Shown: positions 1-9,065 of the stretch, one piece after another
Position numbering within the stretch: position 1 is the first letter of the stretch
How the letters are laid out: each line of letters opens with the position of its first letter
Origin: DASWJZ01 sp963814905
GTDB taxonomy: Bacteria; Pseudomonadota; Alphaproteobacteria; Rhizobiales; Afifellaceae
DNA: 64,000 bases
Assembly (NCBI GenBank): GCA_963814905.1
Contig: CAWFEM010000008.1
Location: forward strand, 186,001-250,000
Reading direction: 5' to 3'
Program-made: the position numbers and the translations under genes
The notes under the pieces: generated by a model
What the model was told of the DNA's origin: nothing
The model's input: only the letters and a program-made list of their open reading frames with translations
The model's database searches: none

Positions 1-111
1 CTTGCCGCGCCGGCACATCGCGTAAAGGGCGGGAAGAATCTTCTTGTGCGCGAGATCGCCGCTCGCGCCGAACAGGACCAATGCGTCCGAGGGTGCGGCG
101 GTCGTCGTCAC
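1..111 (-). CDS. zwf: Glucose-6-phosphate 1-dehydrogenase, N-terminal 37 residues (runs off the window)
   Basis: Only the 5' end of the gene is present. Translation from the GTG at 111-109 gives a short leader followed by GASGDLAHKKILPALY, the N-terminal dinucleotide-binding motif typical of Zwf (GASGDLAxRKLxPALY). The enzyme oxidises glucose-6-phosphate to 6-phosphoglucono-lactone with NAD(P)+ in the oxidative pentose phosphate and Entner-Doudoroff routes. The start lies one base after the gnd stop codon, so the two genes are almost certainly one transcriptional unit with gnd first. The motif match is strong; the rest of the protein cannot be assessed. Confidence 0.9.
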   Translation of the reverse strand, partial: MTTTAAPSDALVLFGASGDLAHKKILPALYAMCRRGK

Positions 112-112
112 G

Positions 113-1132
113 CTATTTGTCCGCGGGTTTCTCGACGTGGCCGCCGAACTCGTCGCGCATCGCGGAGAGCATCTTGTCGGCGAAATCGGCGGCGCCGCGC
201 GAAGCGAAGCGCTCGAAGAGCGCCGTGCTCAACACCGGTACCGGCACACCTTCGTCGATCGCCGCCTTCACCGTCCAGCGCCCCTCTCCGGAATCGGAAA
301 CCCGTCCCTTGAAGGCCGAGAGTTCGGGGTCGTTCAGAAGCGCCTCCGCCGTCAGGTCGAGAAGCCAGGAGGAGATGACGCTGCCGCGGCGCCACACCTC
401 GGCGACCTCCGCGACATCGATTTCGTAGCGGTAGGCCTCCGGATCGGCGAGAGGCGCGGTCTCCGCGTCGGCGACGCCCGTCTTCGCGCCGACATTGGCG
501 TGGCGCAGCACGTTGAGACCTTCGGCGTAGGCGGCCATGAGGCCGTATTCGATCCCGTTATGGACCATCTTGACGAAGTGGCCGGCGCCGCTCGGGCCGC
601 AATGCAGATAGCCGTGCTCGGCCGTCGTGGCGCGGTCCGCGCGTCCAGGGATGCGCGGCGCGGAATCGATCGCGGGCGCGAGCGTGGCGAAGATCGGATC
701 GAGCCGCCTGACCGGCTCGTCTTCCCCGCCGATCATTTGACAGTAGCCGCGCTCCAGGCCCCAGACGCCGCCGCTGGTGCCGACATCGAGATAGTGGATG
801 CGCTTTTGCTGAAGCGCCTTCGCGCGGGCGATGTCGTCGCGGTAGTAGGAATTGCCGCCGTCGATCAGCACGTCATCCGCCGCGAGAAGACCGGTCAATT
901 GGCCGATCGTGTCGTCGACGATAGCCGCCGGTAGCATCATCCAGACGGCGCGCGGGGCTTTCAGCTTGGCGACGAGATCGGCCATCGAATCCGCGCCGAC
1001 GGCGCCTTCACCGGCGAGCGCCGCCACCGATTGCGGCCTGATGTCGAAGACGACGCACTCATGCCCGCCGCGCATGAGCCGGCGCGCAATGTTGGCGCCC
1101 ATCCGTCCGAGCCCGATAATGCCTAGCTGCAT
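113..1132 (-). CDS. gnd: 6-phosphogluconate dehydrogenase, decarboxylating, short form
   Basis: A 339-residue cytosolic enzyme oxidising 6-phosphogluconate to ribulose-5-phosphate and CO2. Visible features are the Rossmann GxGxxG at residues 7-12 (GLGRMG), DGGNS at 91-95, the substrate-site stretch DVGTSGG from 116, and the catalytic KxxHNxxE pattern with K188 and N192. At about 340 residues it belongs to the short YqeC/GntZ-type family, often NAD-preferring, not the 470-residue dimeric Gnd. The internal ATG at 1132 is preferred over an upstream in-frame ATG because GGAG sits correctly before it and the GxGxxG follows at once. It is directly upstream of zwf. Confidence 0.92.
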   Translation of the reverse strand: MQLGIIGLGRMGANIARRLMRGGHECVVFDIRPQSVAALAGEGAVGADSMADLVAKLKAPRAVWMMLPAAIVDDTIGQLTGLLAADDVLIDGGNSYYRDDIARAKALQQKRIHYLDVGTSGGVWGLERGYCQMIGGEDEPVRRLDPIFATLAPAIDSAPRIPGRADRATTAEHGYLHCGPSGAGHFVKMVHNGIEYGLMAAYAEGLNVLRHANVGAKTGVADAETAPLADPEAYRYEIDVAEVAEVWRRGSVISSWLLDLTAEALLNDPELSAFKGRVSDSGEGRWTVKAAIDEGVPVPVLSTALFERFASRGAADFADKMLSAMRDEFGGHVEKPADK

Positions 1133-1284
1133 GGTCGCTCCAAATTCCGGCGGGCCAGCGGCCGAGCCGCTCAAAGGAGGAAATAGAGCATTGCCCGCGA
1201 TGTCGCTACCCGTCAGCGAATACGTTTAAGAAAGCCTCGACGCCCGGCGTATTTCCGAAGCGATGCAGCTTTATTCGGGCGAGC

Positions 1285-2511
1285 TCATCGCAGCCGTGCG
1301 GACGCGTTCGCGCGCGCCCGATCGTTCGCGGCCCCAAGCAGCGCGGCGGCGAGGCCGACCAGTGCGACCAGAGCGCCCGCGAGCGGCACGGCCGGCAGGC
1401 TGAAGCCTTGATCGATGATAACGCCGCCGAGAAAAGCGCCCCCGGCGTTGCCGAGGTTGAAGGCCCCGATATTCAAAGTCGACGCGAGGTTCGGCGCGTG
1501 GCTCGCCTTGTCCACGACGCGCGACTGAAGGCCGGGCACGACACCGAAGGCGGCCATCGCCCAGATGAAGATGACGATCAGCGTGGCGACCTTGCTATGG
1601 GCGACGAGCGAGACCGCGGCCAGCGAGACGACGAGCACGGCGAGCATCGTGATCATCGCGCGCATCGCGCCGCGGTCGGAAAACTTGCCGCCGAGGGTGA
1701 TTCCGATCGTCAGCGCGATCCCGATCATGAACAGGATCAGCGTGACGTTGGAGGGCGTGAAGCCGGTCACCGTCTGGAGCAGCGGCACGATATAGGTGAA
1801 GAGCGTGAAGGTGCTGGCGGAGGCGATGATCGTCGTGGCGATCGCCAGCAGCACGTCCCCTTGGCGGAGGACCGAGAGCTCGCGGCGCATGCCTTCTGAG
1901 CGCCGCGCGGCGATCTCGGGCACGAGCCAGTAGACGGGGACGAGGGCGACCAGGCCGAGCACTGTGATCACCCCGAATGTTGCCCGCCAGCCGAACGTCT
2001 GTCCGACCAGGGTTCCGAGCGGCACGCCGAGGATATTGGCGAGCGTCAGACCGAGGAACATCAGGCCGATCGCGCTAGCCTGGCGGTTCACGGGCACCAT
2101 GCCGGCCGCGACCACCGCGCCGACGCCGAAGAGCGTCCCGTGCGCGAAGGCTGCAAGCACGCGCGCAACGACCAGGAGCCAGTAGCTCGGCGATAAGGCA
2201 GAGATGAAATTGCCGACGATGAACACGCCGACCATCATGATGAGCACGCGCTTGCGCGGCTGGTTGGCGGTCAGCGCGGCGAGGATCGGTGCCCCGATCA
2301 CGACGCCGAGGGCATAGGCGGTGACGAGCTGCCCGGCGAGCGGGATTGAGACGGAAAGATCGCGGGCGATATCCGGCAAAAGCCCCATCACCACAAATTC
2401 GGCGGTACCGATGCAAAAGGCGCACATGGTGAGCGCAAGCACTGGGATCGGAATCCCGCGCCACATCGCGATCGGCGGGGTCTCCGCGCCAAGCTCTCGT
2501 TCCGCTGTCAT
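1285..2511 (-). CDS. MFS transporter, DHA1 drug/arabinose-efflux type
   Basis: A 408-residue polytopic inner-membrane protein with about twelve hydrophobic segments. The N-terminal segment contains the phrase IGTAEFVVMGLLPDIA, characteristic of the AraJ/YdhP-like DHA1 branch of the major facilitator superfamily, and a basic loop (NQPRKR) sits between helices 2 and 3 where the family carries its signature. Transporters of this branch export drugs, sugars or amino-acid derivatives by proton antiport. The substrate cannot be read from sequence. It stands alone, between gnd and the LVIVD genes, on the same strand as both. Confidence 0.85.
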   Translation of the reverse strand: MTAERELGAETPPIAMWRGIPIPVLALTMCAFCIGTAEFVVMGLLPDIARDLSVSIPLAGQLVTAYALGVVIGAPILAALTANQPRKRVLIMMVGVFIVGNFISALSPSYWLLVVARVLAAFAHGTLFGVGAVVAAGMVPVNRQASAIGLMFLGLTLANILGVPLGTLVGQTFGWRATFGVITVLGLVALVPVYWLVPEIAARRSEGMRRELSVLRQGDVLLAIATTIIASASTFTLFTYIVPLLQTVTGFTPSNVTLILFMIGIALTIGITLGGKFSDRGAMRAMITMLAVLVVSLAAVSLVAHSKVATLIVIFIWAMAAFGVVPGLQSRVVDKASHAPNLASTLNIGAFNLGNAGGAFLGGVIIDQGFSLPAVPLAGALVALVGLAAALLGAANDRARANASARLR

Positions 2512-2611
2512 CCTGTGTCTTTCGTCGCTGCGACCGACCGGCGGTCGAGGGAATGGGAGGAGCCGAGGTCGGAACGTTCCGGCCTGAAGGCGCTTTCCGG
2601 TGCCGCGAGGG

Positions 2612-3871
2612 TCAGCCGGAATATTCCATGATGTAGAGGCCTGCGCCGCTCCAGTCGGTCACGTAGCAAAGTCCGTTCCGGTCGACGAAGACGTCGGCGG
2701 AATGGAGCACGATCGGGCGGTTCGGGCGCGGATCGACCAGCTTCTTCGGCGCCGGCGGGACGCAGGCTCCGACCTCGATCGGGCGGAGCGGGTCGCTGAT
2801 ATCGTGGACGCGCAGGCCGGCATTCTGCCAGGTCGAGAAGATCAGCGTCTCGCTTTGCAAGCCTTCCGGCCGGTTCTCATAGATGTTGTGCGGGCCGAAA
2901 TGGCCGCCGACCGCGATATAGTCGCGATCCTCGGGCGGCGGCAGGATCGAGATCGAGATCGGGTTCGCCTTTACCTGGTTGTCGAAGACCCAGATCGGCT
3001 TGAACCCGTCCTCTCCGCCATCGAGCACGGCTTCGTCGAGCACGATCAGCAGATTGCGCTTCGGCAACGGCAGGCAATTGTGCGTGCCCCCGCCGAAGGG
3101 CGGCGACCAGTTCTTATGCACGATGAGCTTCGGCTTCGCCTTGTCTTTCACGTCGACCACCGCGAGGCATCCGTCGCGCCAGGCGCAATAGGCGACGTCG
3201 TCATGCACGACCGCGTGATGGAGCCCGTAGCGTCCGCGCTTTAGCGGCCAGTCCGCCACCTCGTCGCGCGCCACGTTCATGCCGGGCAGCCAGTATTTCC
3301 CGACAATTCGCGGTTTCGTTGGATCCTGCATGTCGATGGTGACGAGGATGTAGTCGCTGAATCCGTCGAGCATGGCGGAGGCGTAGGCCCAGCGTCCGCC
3401 CGTGTACCAGATGCGGTGCAGCCCCGTTCCCTTGACCGGCATGAAGCCGATGCGGCGCGGCTCGGCCGGCTTGGAGATGTCGTAGACCGCCATCCCGGCC
3501 GACCAGTCGCGCCTCTTCTTCTCAGCGGCGTGGCCGTGCGTGCCGGCCTTCGGTTTGTAGTAGTTCCGTTCGTCCGCCATCTCCGTCTGCGCGAACATGT
3601 CATGCGCGTGGATCAGGAGGAGCAGGTCGCCGTGGACCTGCAGGTGCAGGCTCCACGTGTTGGGCGGGTTCTCCACATAGTTGACCGTTTTTGGCTTCGT
3701 CGGATCGCGCACGTCGACGACGCTGAAGCCACGCGAGCAGACATGCCCGATATAGGCATGGCCGCGATGCACCATGATCTGCTGGCCGTCGCCCCGCCCG
3801 TTCTGGTCGGTGTGGCCGACGATGCGCATGTTCTGCGCGTAAGACGGCTTCGGGAAATCGGGGCGGGGCAT
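2612..3871 (-). CDS. LVIVD-repeat beta-propeller protein, paralogue 1 of 3
   Basis: A 419-residue protein without a signal peptide or membrane segment, so probably cytosolic. Repeats of the type SVVDVRDPTKPK and VTIDMQDPTKPR match the LVIVD repeat family (Pfam PF08309), predicted to form beta-propeller blades. Histidines recur in fixed settings along the chain: H76 (TWSLH), H152 (GLHR), H218/H219 (GLHHA), H264 (GGTHN), H328 (GPHN) and H390 (LHSAD). Paralogues 2 and 3 conserve all of these, which suggests a metal or active site at the propeller centre. That inference is structural only; no function is established. It is the last gene of the putative ABC-transporter operon that starts at 10656. 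Confidence 0.75.
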   Translation of the reverse strand: MPRPDFPKPSYAQNMRIVGHTDQNGRGDGQQIMVHRGHAYIGHVCSRGFSVVDVRDPTKPKTVNYVENPPNTWSLHLQVHGDLLLLIHAHDMFAQTEMADERNYYKPKAGTHGHAAEKKRRDWSAGMAVYDISKPAEPRRIGFMPVKGTGLHRIWYTGGRWAYASAMLDGFSDYILVTIDMQDPTKPRIVGKYWLPGMNVARDEVADWPLKRGRYGLHHAVVHDDVAYCAWRDGCLAVVDVKDKAKPKLIVHKNWSPPFGGGTHNCLPLPKRNLLIVLDEAVLDGGEDGFKPIWVFDNQVKANPISISILPPPEDRDYIAVGGHFGPHNIYENRPEGLQSETLIFSTWQNAGLRVHDISDPLRPIEVGACVPPAPKKLVDPRPNRPIVLHSADVFVDRNGLCYVTDWSGAGLYIMEYSG

Positions 3872-3922
3872 CTTTCGTTCCTAGTCTCGCATGCGGTTCG
3901 GGAAGACGTGCATGAGCGCCTT

Positions 3923-4056
3923 GCGTCCTTCGAGGCCCGGCCCCTAGGTGCCGAGCGCCTCAGGATGAGGGGCGTTGGGGATTGCAGCCCTCCCTGCCTC
4001 CCTCATGCTGAGGTGCGACCCCGGACTTAATCCGGGGGAGCCTCGAAGCACGCAGC
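3923..4056. repeat. Dispersed intergenic repeat, family 3, copy A
   Basis: Two half-elements in the spacer between LVIVD paralogues 1 and 2. The left half has CGTCCTTCGAGG and GCGCCTCAGGATGAGG, the right half CCTCATGCTGAGGTGCGACC and GAGCCTCGAAGCACG, with CCCGGACTTAATCCGGG as an inner palindrome. The halves are roughly inverted copies of one another, as in copy B. Confidence 0.65.
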
Positions 4057-4070
4057 GACGCTTCCGCCAC

Positions 4071-5318
4071 TCACCCCTTATATTCGACGATGTAGAGGCC
4101 TGCCGAGAAGTCGGTCACGTAGCAAAGCGCGTTCTTGTCGACGAAGACGTCGGCGGAATGCAGCACGATCGGACGGTTCGGCCGCGGATCGACCCACTTC
4201 TTGGGCGGCGGCGGAACGAAGGCGGCGATCTCTTTCGGCCGGAACTGGTCCTTGATGTCGTAAACCCGGAGACCGGCGTTCTGGTAGGTCGCGAAGATCG
4301 TCTCCGAGCTCTGGAAGCTTCCCGGCCGGTTCTCATGCACGTTATGCGGCCCGAAGTGCCCGCCGACCTTCAGGTAGTTCTTGTCTGAGGGCGCGGGGAA
4401 GGTGGAGATCGAGATCGGATTCGACTTCACCTGGTTGTCGAAGACCCAGATCGGCTTGAAGCCGTCCTCCTGGTTGTCGAGCACGGTCTCGTCGACCACG
4501 ACCAGAAGATCGCGGTCGGGGAGGGGAAGGGCGTTGTGCGTGCCCCCACCGAAGGGCGGCGCCCACGTCTTGTGGACGATCAGCTTCGGCTTGGACTTGT
4601 TCTTGACGTCGACCACGGCGAGGCAGGCGTCGCGCCACGAGCAATAGGCGACGTCGTCGTGGATGATGGCGTGGTGCAGGCCGAAGCGTCCGTTCGGGGT
4701 CGGCCAGTTCGCCTTCTCTCCCGCCGCCGTGTTCATGCCGGGCAGCCAATATTTTCCCGCCAGCTTCGGCTTCTTCGGATCCTTCAGGTCGATGGTGATC
4801 AGGATGTAGTCGGAGAAGCCGTCGAGGAGCGCTGAGGCGTAGGCCCAGCGCCCGCCCACATACCAGAGGCGATGGAGCCCGGTTCCTTCCACCGGCATGA
4901 AGCCGATCTGTTTCGGGTCGCCGGGCTTGGAGATGTCGTAGACGGCCATGCCCGCCGACCAGTCGCGCTTCGCCGATTTCGGCTCGGCGTGATGCGCCAC
5001 CTTGCCCTTGTAATACGCCTTCTCGTCGGCGAGCTCGGGCTGCGCGAACATGTCCTTGTTGTGGATGACGAGGAGAAGGTCGTCATGCGCCTGCAGGTGC
5101 AGCGTCCAGGTGTTCGGCGGTGCGGCGACATGTTTCACGGTCTTCGGGTTCTTCGGGTCGCGCACGTCGACGACCGAAAAGCCCTTGGAGAAGATGTGCC
5201 CGATATAGGCGAAGCCGCGGTGCACCATGATCTGCACGCCGTCGCAGCGGCCGTCCTGGTCGCTGTAGCCGACGAGTTTCATGTTCTTGGTTGCGTAGTC
5301 GGGTTTGGGAAGCGCCAT
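4071..5318 (-). CDS. LVIVD-repeat beta-propeller protein, paralogue 2 of 3
   Basis: A 415-residue paralogue of the genes on either side, with the same blade pattern (SVVDVRDPKNPK, ITIDLKDPKKPK) and the same histidine-containing motifs: TWTLH, GLHR, GLHHA, GGTHN, GGHFGPHN and LHSADVFVD. No export signal is visible. The ATG at 5318 is chosen because GGAG lies just before it and the N-terminus then aligns with the other two copies; a longer in-frame ATG at 5369 adds 17 residues with no counterpart in them. The 199-base spacer to paralogue 1 contains dispersed palindromic repeat sequence. Confidence 0.75.
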   Translation of the reverse strand: MALPKPDYATKNMKLVGYSDQDGRCDGVQIMVHRGFAYIGHIFSKGFSVVDVRDPKNPKTVKHVAAPPNTWTLHLQAHDDLLLVIHNKDMFAQPELADEKAYYKGKVAHHAEPKSAKRDWSAGMAVYDISKPGDPKQIGFMPVEGTGLHRLWYVGGRWAYASALLDGFSDYILITIDLKDPKKPKLAGKYWLPGMNTAAGEKANWPTPNGRFGLHHAIIHDDVAYCSWRDACLAVVDVKNKSKPKLIVHKTWAPPFGGGTHNALPLPDRDLLVVVDETVLDNQEDGFKPIWVFDNQVKSNPISISTFPAPSDKNYLKVGGHFGPHNVHENRPGSFQSSETIFATYQNAGLRVYDIKDQFRPKEIAAFVPPPPKKWVDPRPNRPIVLHSADVFVDKNALCYVTDFSAGLYIVEYKG

Positions 5319-5445
5319 GGCGATCGTCTCCTCGGTCCGACGCCCCGCATTTGCGGCCGGCGCCTGCATCTTGGTCGGTGGTTATGTCAGGCCTGACGGC
5401 CTCGCCGCGCGCTCGATCGGCGTCGATCGGCGAGCGCGAAGCCGG

Positions 5446-6699
5446 TCAGCCCGAAAACTCGCAGATATAAAGCCCCACGCTGAAGTCGGTGAAATAGACG
5501 AGGCCGGCCTTGTCGACGAACACGTCCGCTGAGTGGAGCACCAGCGGCCGGTTCGGCCGGGGATCGACGAGCTTCGTCGGCGGCGCCGGGACGAACGCGC
5601 CGATCTCCTTCGGCTGGTAGGCGTTGTCGATGTCGAAGACGCGCACACCCGCGTTCTGATAGGTGGTGAAGATCGTGCGGTCGCTGACGAATGCGTCCGG
5701 CCGGTTCTCATAGACGTTGTGAGGGCCGTAATGGCCGCCGACCTCCAAATAGTCGGTGTCGGTGGCGAGCGGGAAGGTGGAGATCGAGACCGGATTCGTC
5801 GGCTCGCGATTGTCGAACACCCAGATCGGCTTCATCCCGTCCTCCATCTTGTCGAGGACGGCTTCGTCGAGGACGAGGAGCAGATCGCGCTCCGGAAGCG
5901 GCAGGCAATTATGCGTGCCGCCCTGGAACGGCGGCGACCAGCTCTTGTGGACGATCAGCTTCGGATCGCTGCGGTCCTTGACGTCGACGACGACGAGGTT
6001 GGCGTCGCGCCAGGCGCAGTAGGCGGTGTCGCCATGGACGACGCCGTGGTGGCAGCCGTAGCGTCCGGTCTCCGTCGGCCAGTTCGTCTTCTCGCCGGCG
6101 GCCAGATTCATGCCCGGGAGCCAGAACCGTCCCGCCTCGCGCGGATTGGTCGGGTCCGACATGTCGATGGTGATGAAGATGTAGTCCGAAAAGCCCTCGA
6201 TCAGGGCCGATGCGTAGGCCCAGCGCCCGCCCACGTACCAAAGGCGGTGAATGCCGCCGCCGTCGACCGGCATGAAGCCGATCTGCTTCGGCGCGGCCGG
6301 CTTTGAGATGTCCCAGACGGCCATGCCCGCCGACCAGTTGCGCTCGCCCTTCGCCTCCGACTGCCCGTGGAAGTCGGTCTTGCCTTTGTAGTAGTTGCGC
6401 TCGTCGGCGAGTTCCGGCTGCGCCCACATGTTCTTGGCATGCACGACGAGGAGCAGGTCCTCATAGGCCTGGCAGTGCAGGTTCCAGGTATTGTCCGGGC
6501 AGGGGTAGTAGCCGAGCGGCTTCGGGTTCTTCGGATCGCGAACGTCGATGACGCTGAAGCCGTTGGAGAACAGGTGGCTGACGTAAGCATGGCCCTTGTT
6601 GACCATCACCTGCACGGCATCCGGGCGGCCGCCCTGGTCGCTGTGGCCTATGGCGCGCATGTTGTGCGCATAAGCGGGTTTCGGAATATCGCCGGCCAT
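5446..6699 (-). CDS. LVIVD-repeat beta-propeller protein, paralogue 3 of 3
   Basis: A 417-residue member of the tandem triplet, closest of the three to the ABC genes. It keeps the repeat signature (SVIDVRDPKNPK, ITIDMSDPTNPR) and the histidine motifs TWNLH, GIHR, GCHHG, GGTHN, GGHYGPHN and LHSADVFVD, with small differences from the other two (Cys before the paired histidines, QGGTHN instead of GGGTHN). AAGGGGA lies ahead of the ATG at 6699. It starts 81 bases after the stop of the sugar-binding protein, in the same direction, consistent with co-transcription. Its substrate is unknown; a link to the transported compound is an inference from position. Confidence 0.75.
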   Translation of the reverse strand: MAGDIPKPAYAHNMRAIGHSDQGGRPDAVQVMVNKGHAYVSHLFSNGFSVIDVRDPKNPKPLGYYPCPDNTWNLHCQAYEDLLLVVHAKNMWAQPELADERNYYKGKTDFHGQSEAKGERNWSAGMAVWDISKPAAPKQIGFMPVDGGGIHRLWYVGGRWAYASALIEGFSDYIFITIDMSDPTNPREAGRFWLPGMNLAAGEKTNWPTETGRYGCHHGVVHGDTAYCAWRDANLVVVDVKDRSDPKLIVHKSWSPPFQGGTHNCLPLPERDLLLVLDEAVLDKMEDGMKPIWVFDNREPTNPVSISTFPLATDTDYLEVGGHYGPHNVYENRPDAFVSDRTIFTTYQNAGVRVFDIDNAYQPKEIGAFVPAPPTKLVDPRPNRPLVLHSADVFVDKAGLVYFTDFSVGLYICEFSG

Positions 6700-6780
6700 C
6701 TTCGTCCCCTTATGTGGGAGACGGCGCGCGCGGCGCCGTCTCCTTTTCTCGTCGAGACTCTTTGATCTCTGCGTCCGGGC

Positions 6781-7899
6781 TTACTTGCCCCAGATTTTCT
6801 TGTACTCGTCGCGATAGCCGTTGCCGGGATCGAAGATGTTGTCCTTGCCACCGTCCGCGTCGATGTTGGCGCGGATGAAGAGGTGCGGCGGGGCGACGTA
6901 GCCGCTCGGAGCCTCGCCGGCGAACGCGCGGTTCAGCTCGTCGATCGTCTCCCAGCCATGCAGGTAGAGCGGCTCGGCGACCGTGGCGACCTGGTACTGG
7001 CCGTCGCGGATGCGCTGGAACGCCGGAACGGAGCCGTCGCCGGCCGAGATATTACGCGGATATCCCTCGGCGGGGTCGATGCCGGCGCTCTGCAGCGACG
7101 GTGCGGCAAAGTCGTAGTAGAGGTCGTTGACCGCGACCGAATAGGTCCACTGGTCGCCGTATTTCGTGAGCAGCGACGTCGTGAGCTGGCCCATGCGGTT
7201 TTGCAGGTCGCCGATCGGCGTATCGACCGTCTCAAGCACCTTGCAGCCCGAGCAGCCTTCGACGGCCTTCGCGGTCGCGTCGCTCTTCGCGATCGCGATC
7301 GCGTAGATGGAGTCGGTGAAGATGATGACACCGGCCTTGCCGCCGGAATCCACCACCGCGTAGAGGCCCGACGCCTTGGCGACCTCAAGCGGGTCGGTCG
7401 TGATGTTGGTGATCACGCCCGGCACGCCCTCGATCGGGCCAGGAGCGCCGCCGGAGTGCCATCCGACGACCTTGATGCCCTGCGCCACCGCCTGCTCGAT
7501 CAGCGGCGCCTGTTCGCGTGCGTCGATGGTACCGAGGATGATGCCGTCGGGCTTCAGCGCGATCGCCTGCGTCAGGGCGGAAGCACGAGTGGACGGCTGC
7601 CCCTGCCCGTCGAGCAGGCGGAAGTCCCAACCAATCGCCTTCGCCGCTTCTTCCGCGCCGTCGCCGACGCCCTTGGCGCCGCCGTTGCGCTGATCGTCGG
7701 AGACGTAGATGACCAGCTTGTCGGGCTGTGCCTTGGGGCCGGTGGTCGGACCGGTCCATTCCGTCACCGGCGCGGTGACGGTGTCGATATAGGCTTTCGC
7801 CTCGTCCATGAAGGCATCTTGCGCGAAGCTCGTGCCTGCCGTGAGCGTGACGATCGCGGTGGAGACGAACAGTGCTTCACCGATGGTTCTCAATCTCAT
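6781..7899 (-). CDS. Sugar ABC transporter periplasmic binding protein (CUT2/RbsB type)
   Basis: A 372-residue periplasmic-binding-protein-like-I protein. Residues 1-26 form a signal peptide ending TSFA before QD. The mature chain shows the RbsB-type order: KLVIYVSDDQ, then a region ending ALKPDGIILG, then EQAVAQGIKVVGW, as in ribose/xylose-type binding proteins. It should deliver a sugar or sugar-like ligand to the permease and ATPase encoded upstream. The ATG at 7899 has GGGAGAAA before it; the open frame continues far upstream without a stop but that part overlaps the permease gene in another frame and is not protein-like. The permease stop is 56 bases upstream. Confidence 0.88.
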   Translation of the reverse strand: MRLRTIGEALFVSTAIVTLTAGTSFAQDAFMDEAKAYIDTVTAPVTEWTGPTTGPKAQPDKLVIYVSDDQRNGGAKGVGDGAEEAAKAIGWDFRLLDGQGQPSTRASALTQAIALKPDGIILGTIDAREQAPLIEQAVAQGIKVVGWHSGGAPGPIEGVPGVITNITTDPLEVAKASGLYAVVDSGGKAGVIIFTDSIYAIAIAKSDATAKAVEGCSGCKVLETVDTPIGDLQNRMGQLTTSLLTKYGDQWTYSVAVNDLYYDFAAPSLQSAGIDPAEGYPRNISAGDGSVPAFQRIRDGQYQVATVAEPLYLHGWETIDELNRAFAGEAPSGYVAPPHLFIRANIDADGGKDNIFDPGNGYRDEYKKIWGK

Positions 7900-7955
7900 C
7901 TTATTTCTCCCTTCTGGCGCTCGACGGGTCGAATCCCGCCGATGCACGGCCGGCT

Positions 7956-9065
7956 TTATGCTCTGCCGGCCTTCTCTTCGCGGGCGGCCGCCGCGGCGAC
8001 GCTGCCCGGATCTTCTTCCGGTGTGACAGTTATCCTTGTCGGTGCCGCCCGCACCGCCGCACGGCGGCGCTGGGCGAAGCCCGCAAGCGCGATCGAGACG
8101 ACGAGGGTCGTCCCGTTGAACAGCGGCTCCACGAAGAAGGCGCCGCCGAGCTGCTGAATCCCCGAAATGCCGACGGCGAGGATCGCCACGCCGAAGATTG
8201 TTCCCCAGACGTTGACCCGGCCGGGCTTGATCGTCGTCGATCCGAGAAAGGCGCCGACCAGCGCGGGCAGAAGATAGTCGAGCCCGACATTCGCCTGCCC
8301 GATCCTGAGCTTCGCGGCGAGCACGCAGCCGGCGAAGCCCGCGATCAGCGCGGAGCCGACGAAGACGCCGATAATGTAGTAGCGAACCGGAATGCCGTTC
8401 AGCGCGGCCGCCTTCTCGTTGGCGCCTATCGCATAGACGTGCCGCCCGAGCGGCAATCGCTCGCTCATGATCCACAGCGCTATGGCCAGCGCGAGGACGT
8501 AGAGGGCGGGGATCGGAATGCCGAGGACGGAGGTCGTGTTGATCGCGATGAAGCTGGGCGAAAGCGAGCCGACGAGCTGGCGCCCGTCGGTGAACCACAG
8601 CGCCAGGGCGTAAAGCACGGTGCCGGTCCCAAGCGTGGCGATGAACGAGTCGATCTGCGCCACCTCCACAAGGAGGCCGTTGAAGAGGCCGACAAGCGCG
8701 GCGCACACAAGCACGGCCAGGATCGCAAGTGGCCACGGCACGCCGTATTTGACCTGCAGACCGATCGCCAGGATGTGCCACATCACGATGCCGAAGCCGA
8801 CATTGAGGTCGATGCGGCCTGCCATCATCGGAACGGTCGCCGCCAGCGAGAGGAGGGCAATGATCGCCTTGTCGGCGAGGATCGAGCGGAAGTTCAGGTA
8901 GGTCGGAAAGGTCCTGGGCAGGAGCAGCGAGAAGAAGATGATGAGCAGGACCGTCAGGATCGGCAGGCCGTAGACCGGAATCAGCCGCAGGATCTGGCGG
9001 CCCCGAGAGAGGCTGGCCAGCTCCGAGCGCGTCGGCTCGAGCGCGTTGGACCTAATGGACGGCAT
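7956..9065 (-). CDS. Sugar ABC transporter permease (RbsC type)
   Basis: A 369-residue integral membrane protein with eight to ten hydrophobic segments. The sequence around residues 80-100 (SLAATVPMMAGRIDLNVG) matches the conserved CUT2 permease region that reads GGIDLSVG in RbsC. A second family feature is the EKAAALNGIPV loop, equivalent to NxxAARLSGI in RbsC. It forms the inner-membrane channel for the binding protein encoded next. The ATG at 9065 lies inside the last codons of the ATPase gene (14-base overlap), showing translational coupling; a longer upstream frame is read across the ATPase and is not used. Confidence 0.88.
   Translation of the reverse strand: MPSIRSNALEPTRSELASLSRGRQILRLIPVYGLPILTVLLIIFFSLLLPRTFPTYLNFRSILADKAIIALLSLAATVPMMAGRIDLNVGFGIVMWHILAIGLQVKYGVPWPLAILAVLVCAALVGLFNGLLVEVAQIDSFIATLGTGTVLYALALWFTDGRQLVGSLSPSFIAINTTSVLGIPIPALYVLALAIALWIMSERLPLGRHVYAIGANEKAAALNGIPVRYYIIGVFVGSALIAGFAGCVLAAKLRIGQANVGLDYLLPALVGAFLGSTTIKPGRVNVWGTIFGVAILAVGISGIQQLGGAFFVEPLFNGTTLVVSIALAGFAQRRRAAVRAAPTRITVTPEEDPGSVAAAAAREEKAGRA

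Noticed and set aside
7900..8781. N-terminal extension of the sugar-binding protein frame
   Set aside because: The extension is read through the permease gene in another frame and precedes a perfect signal peptide at 7899.
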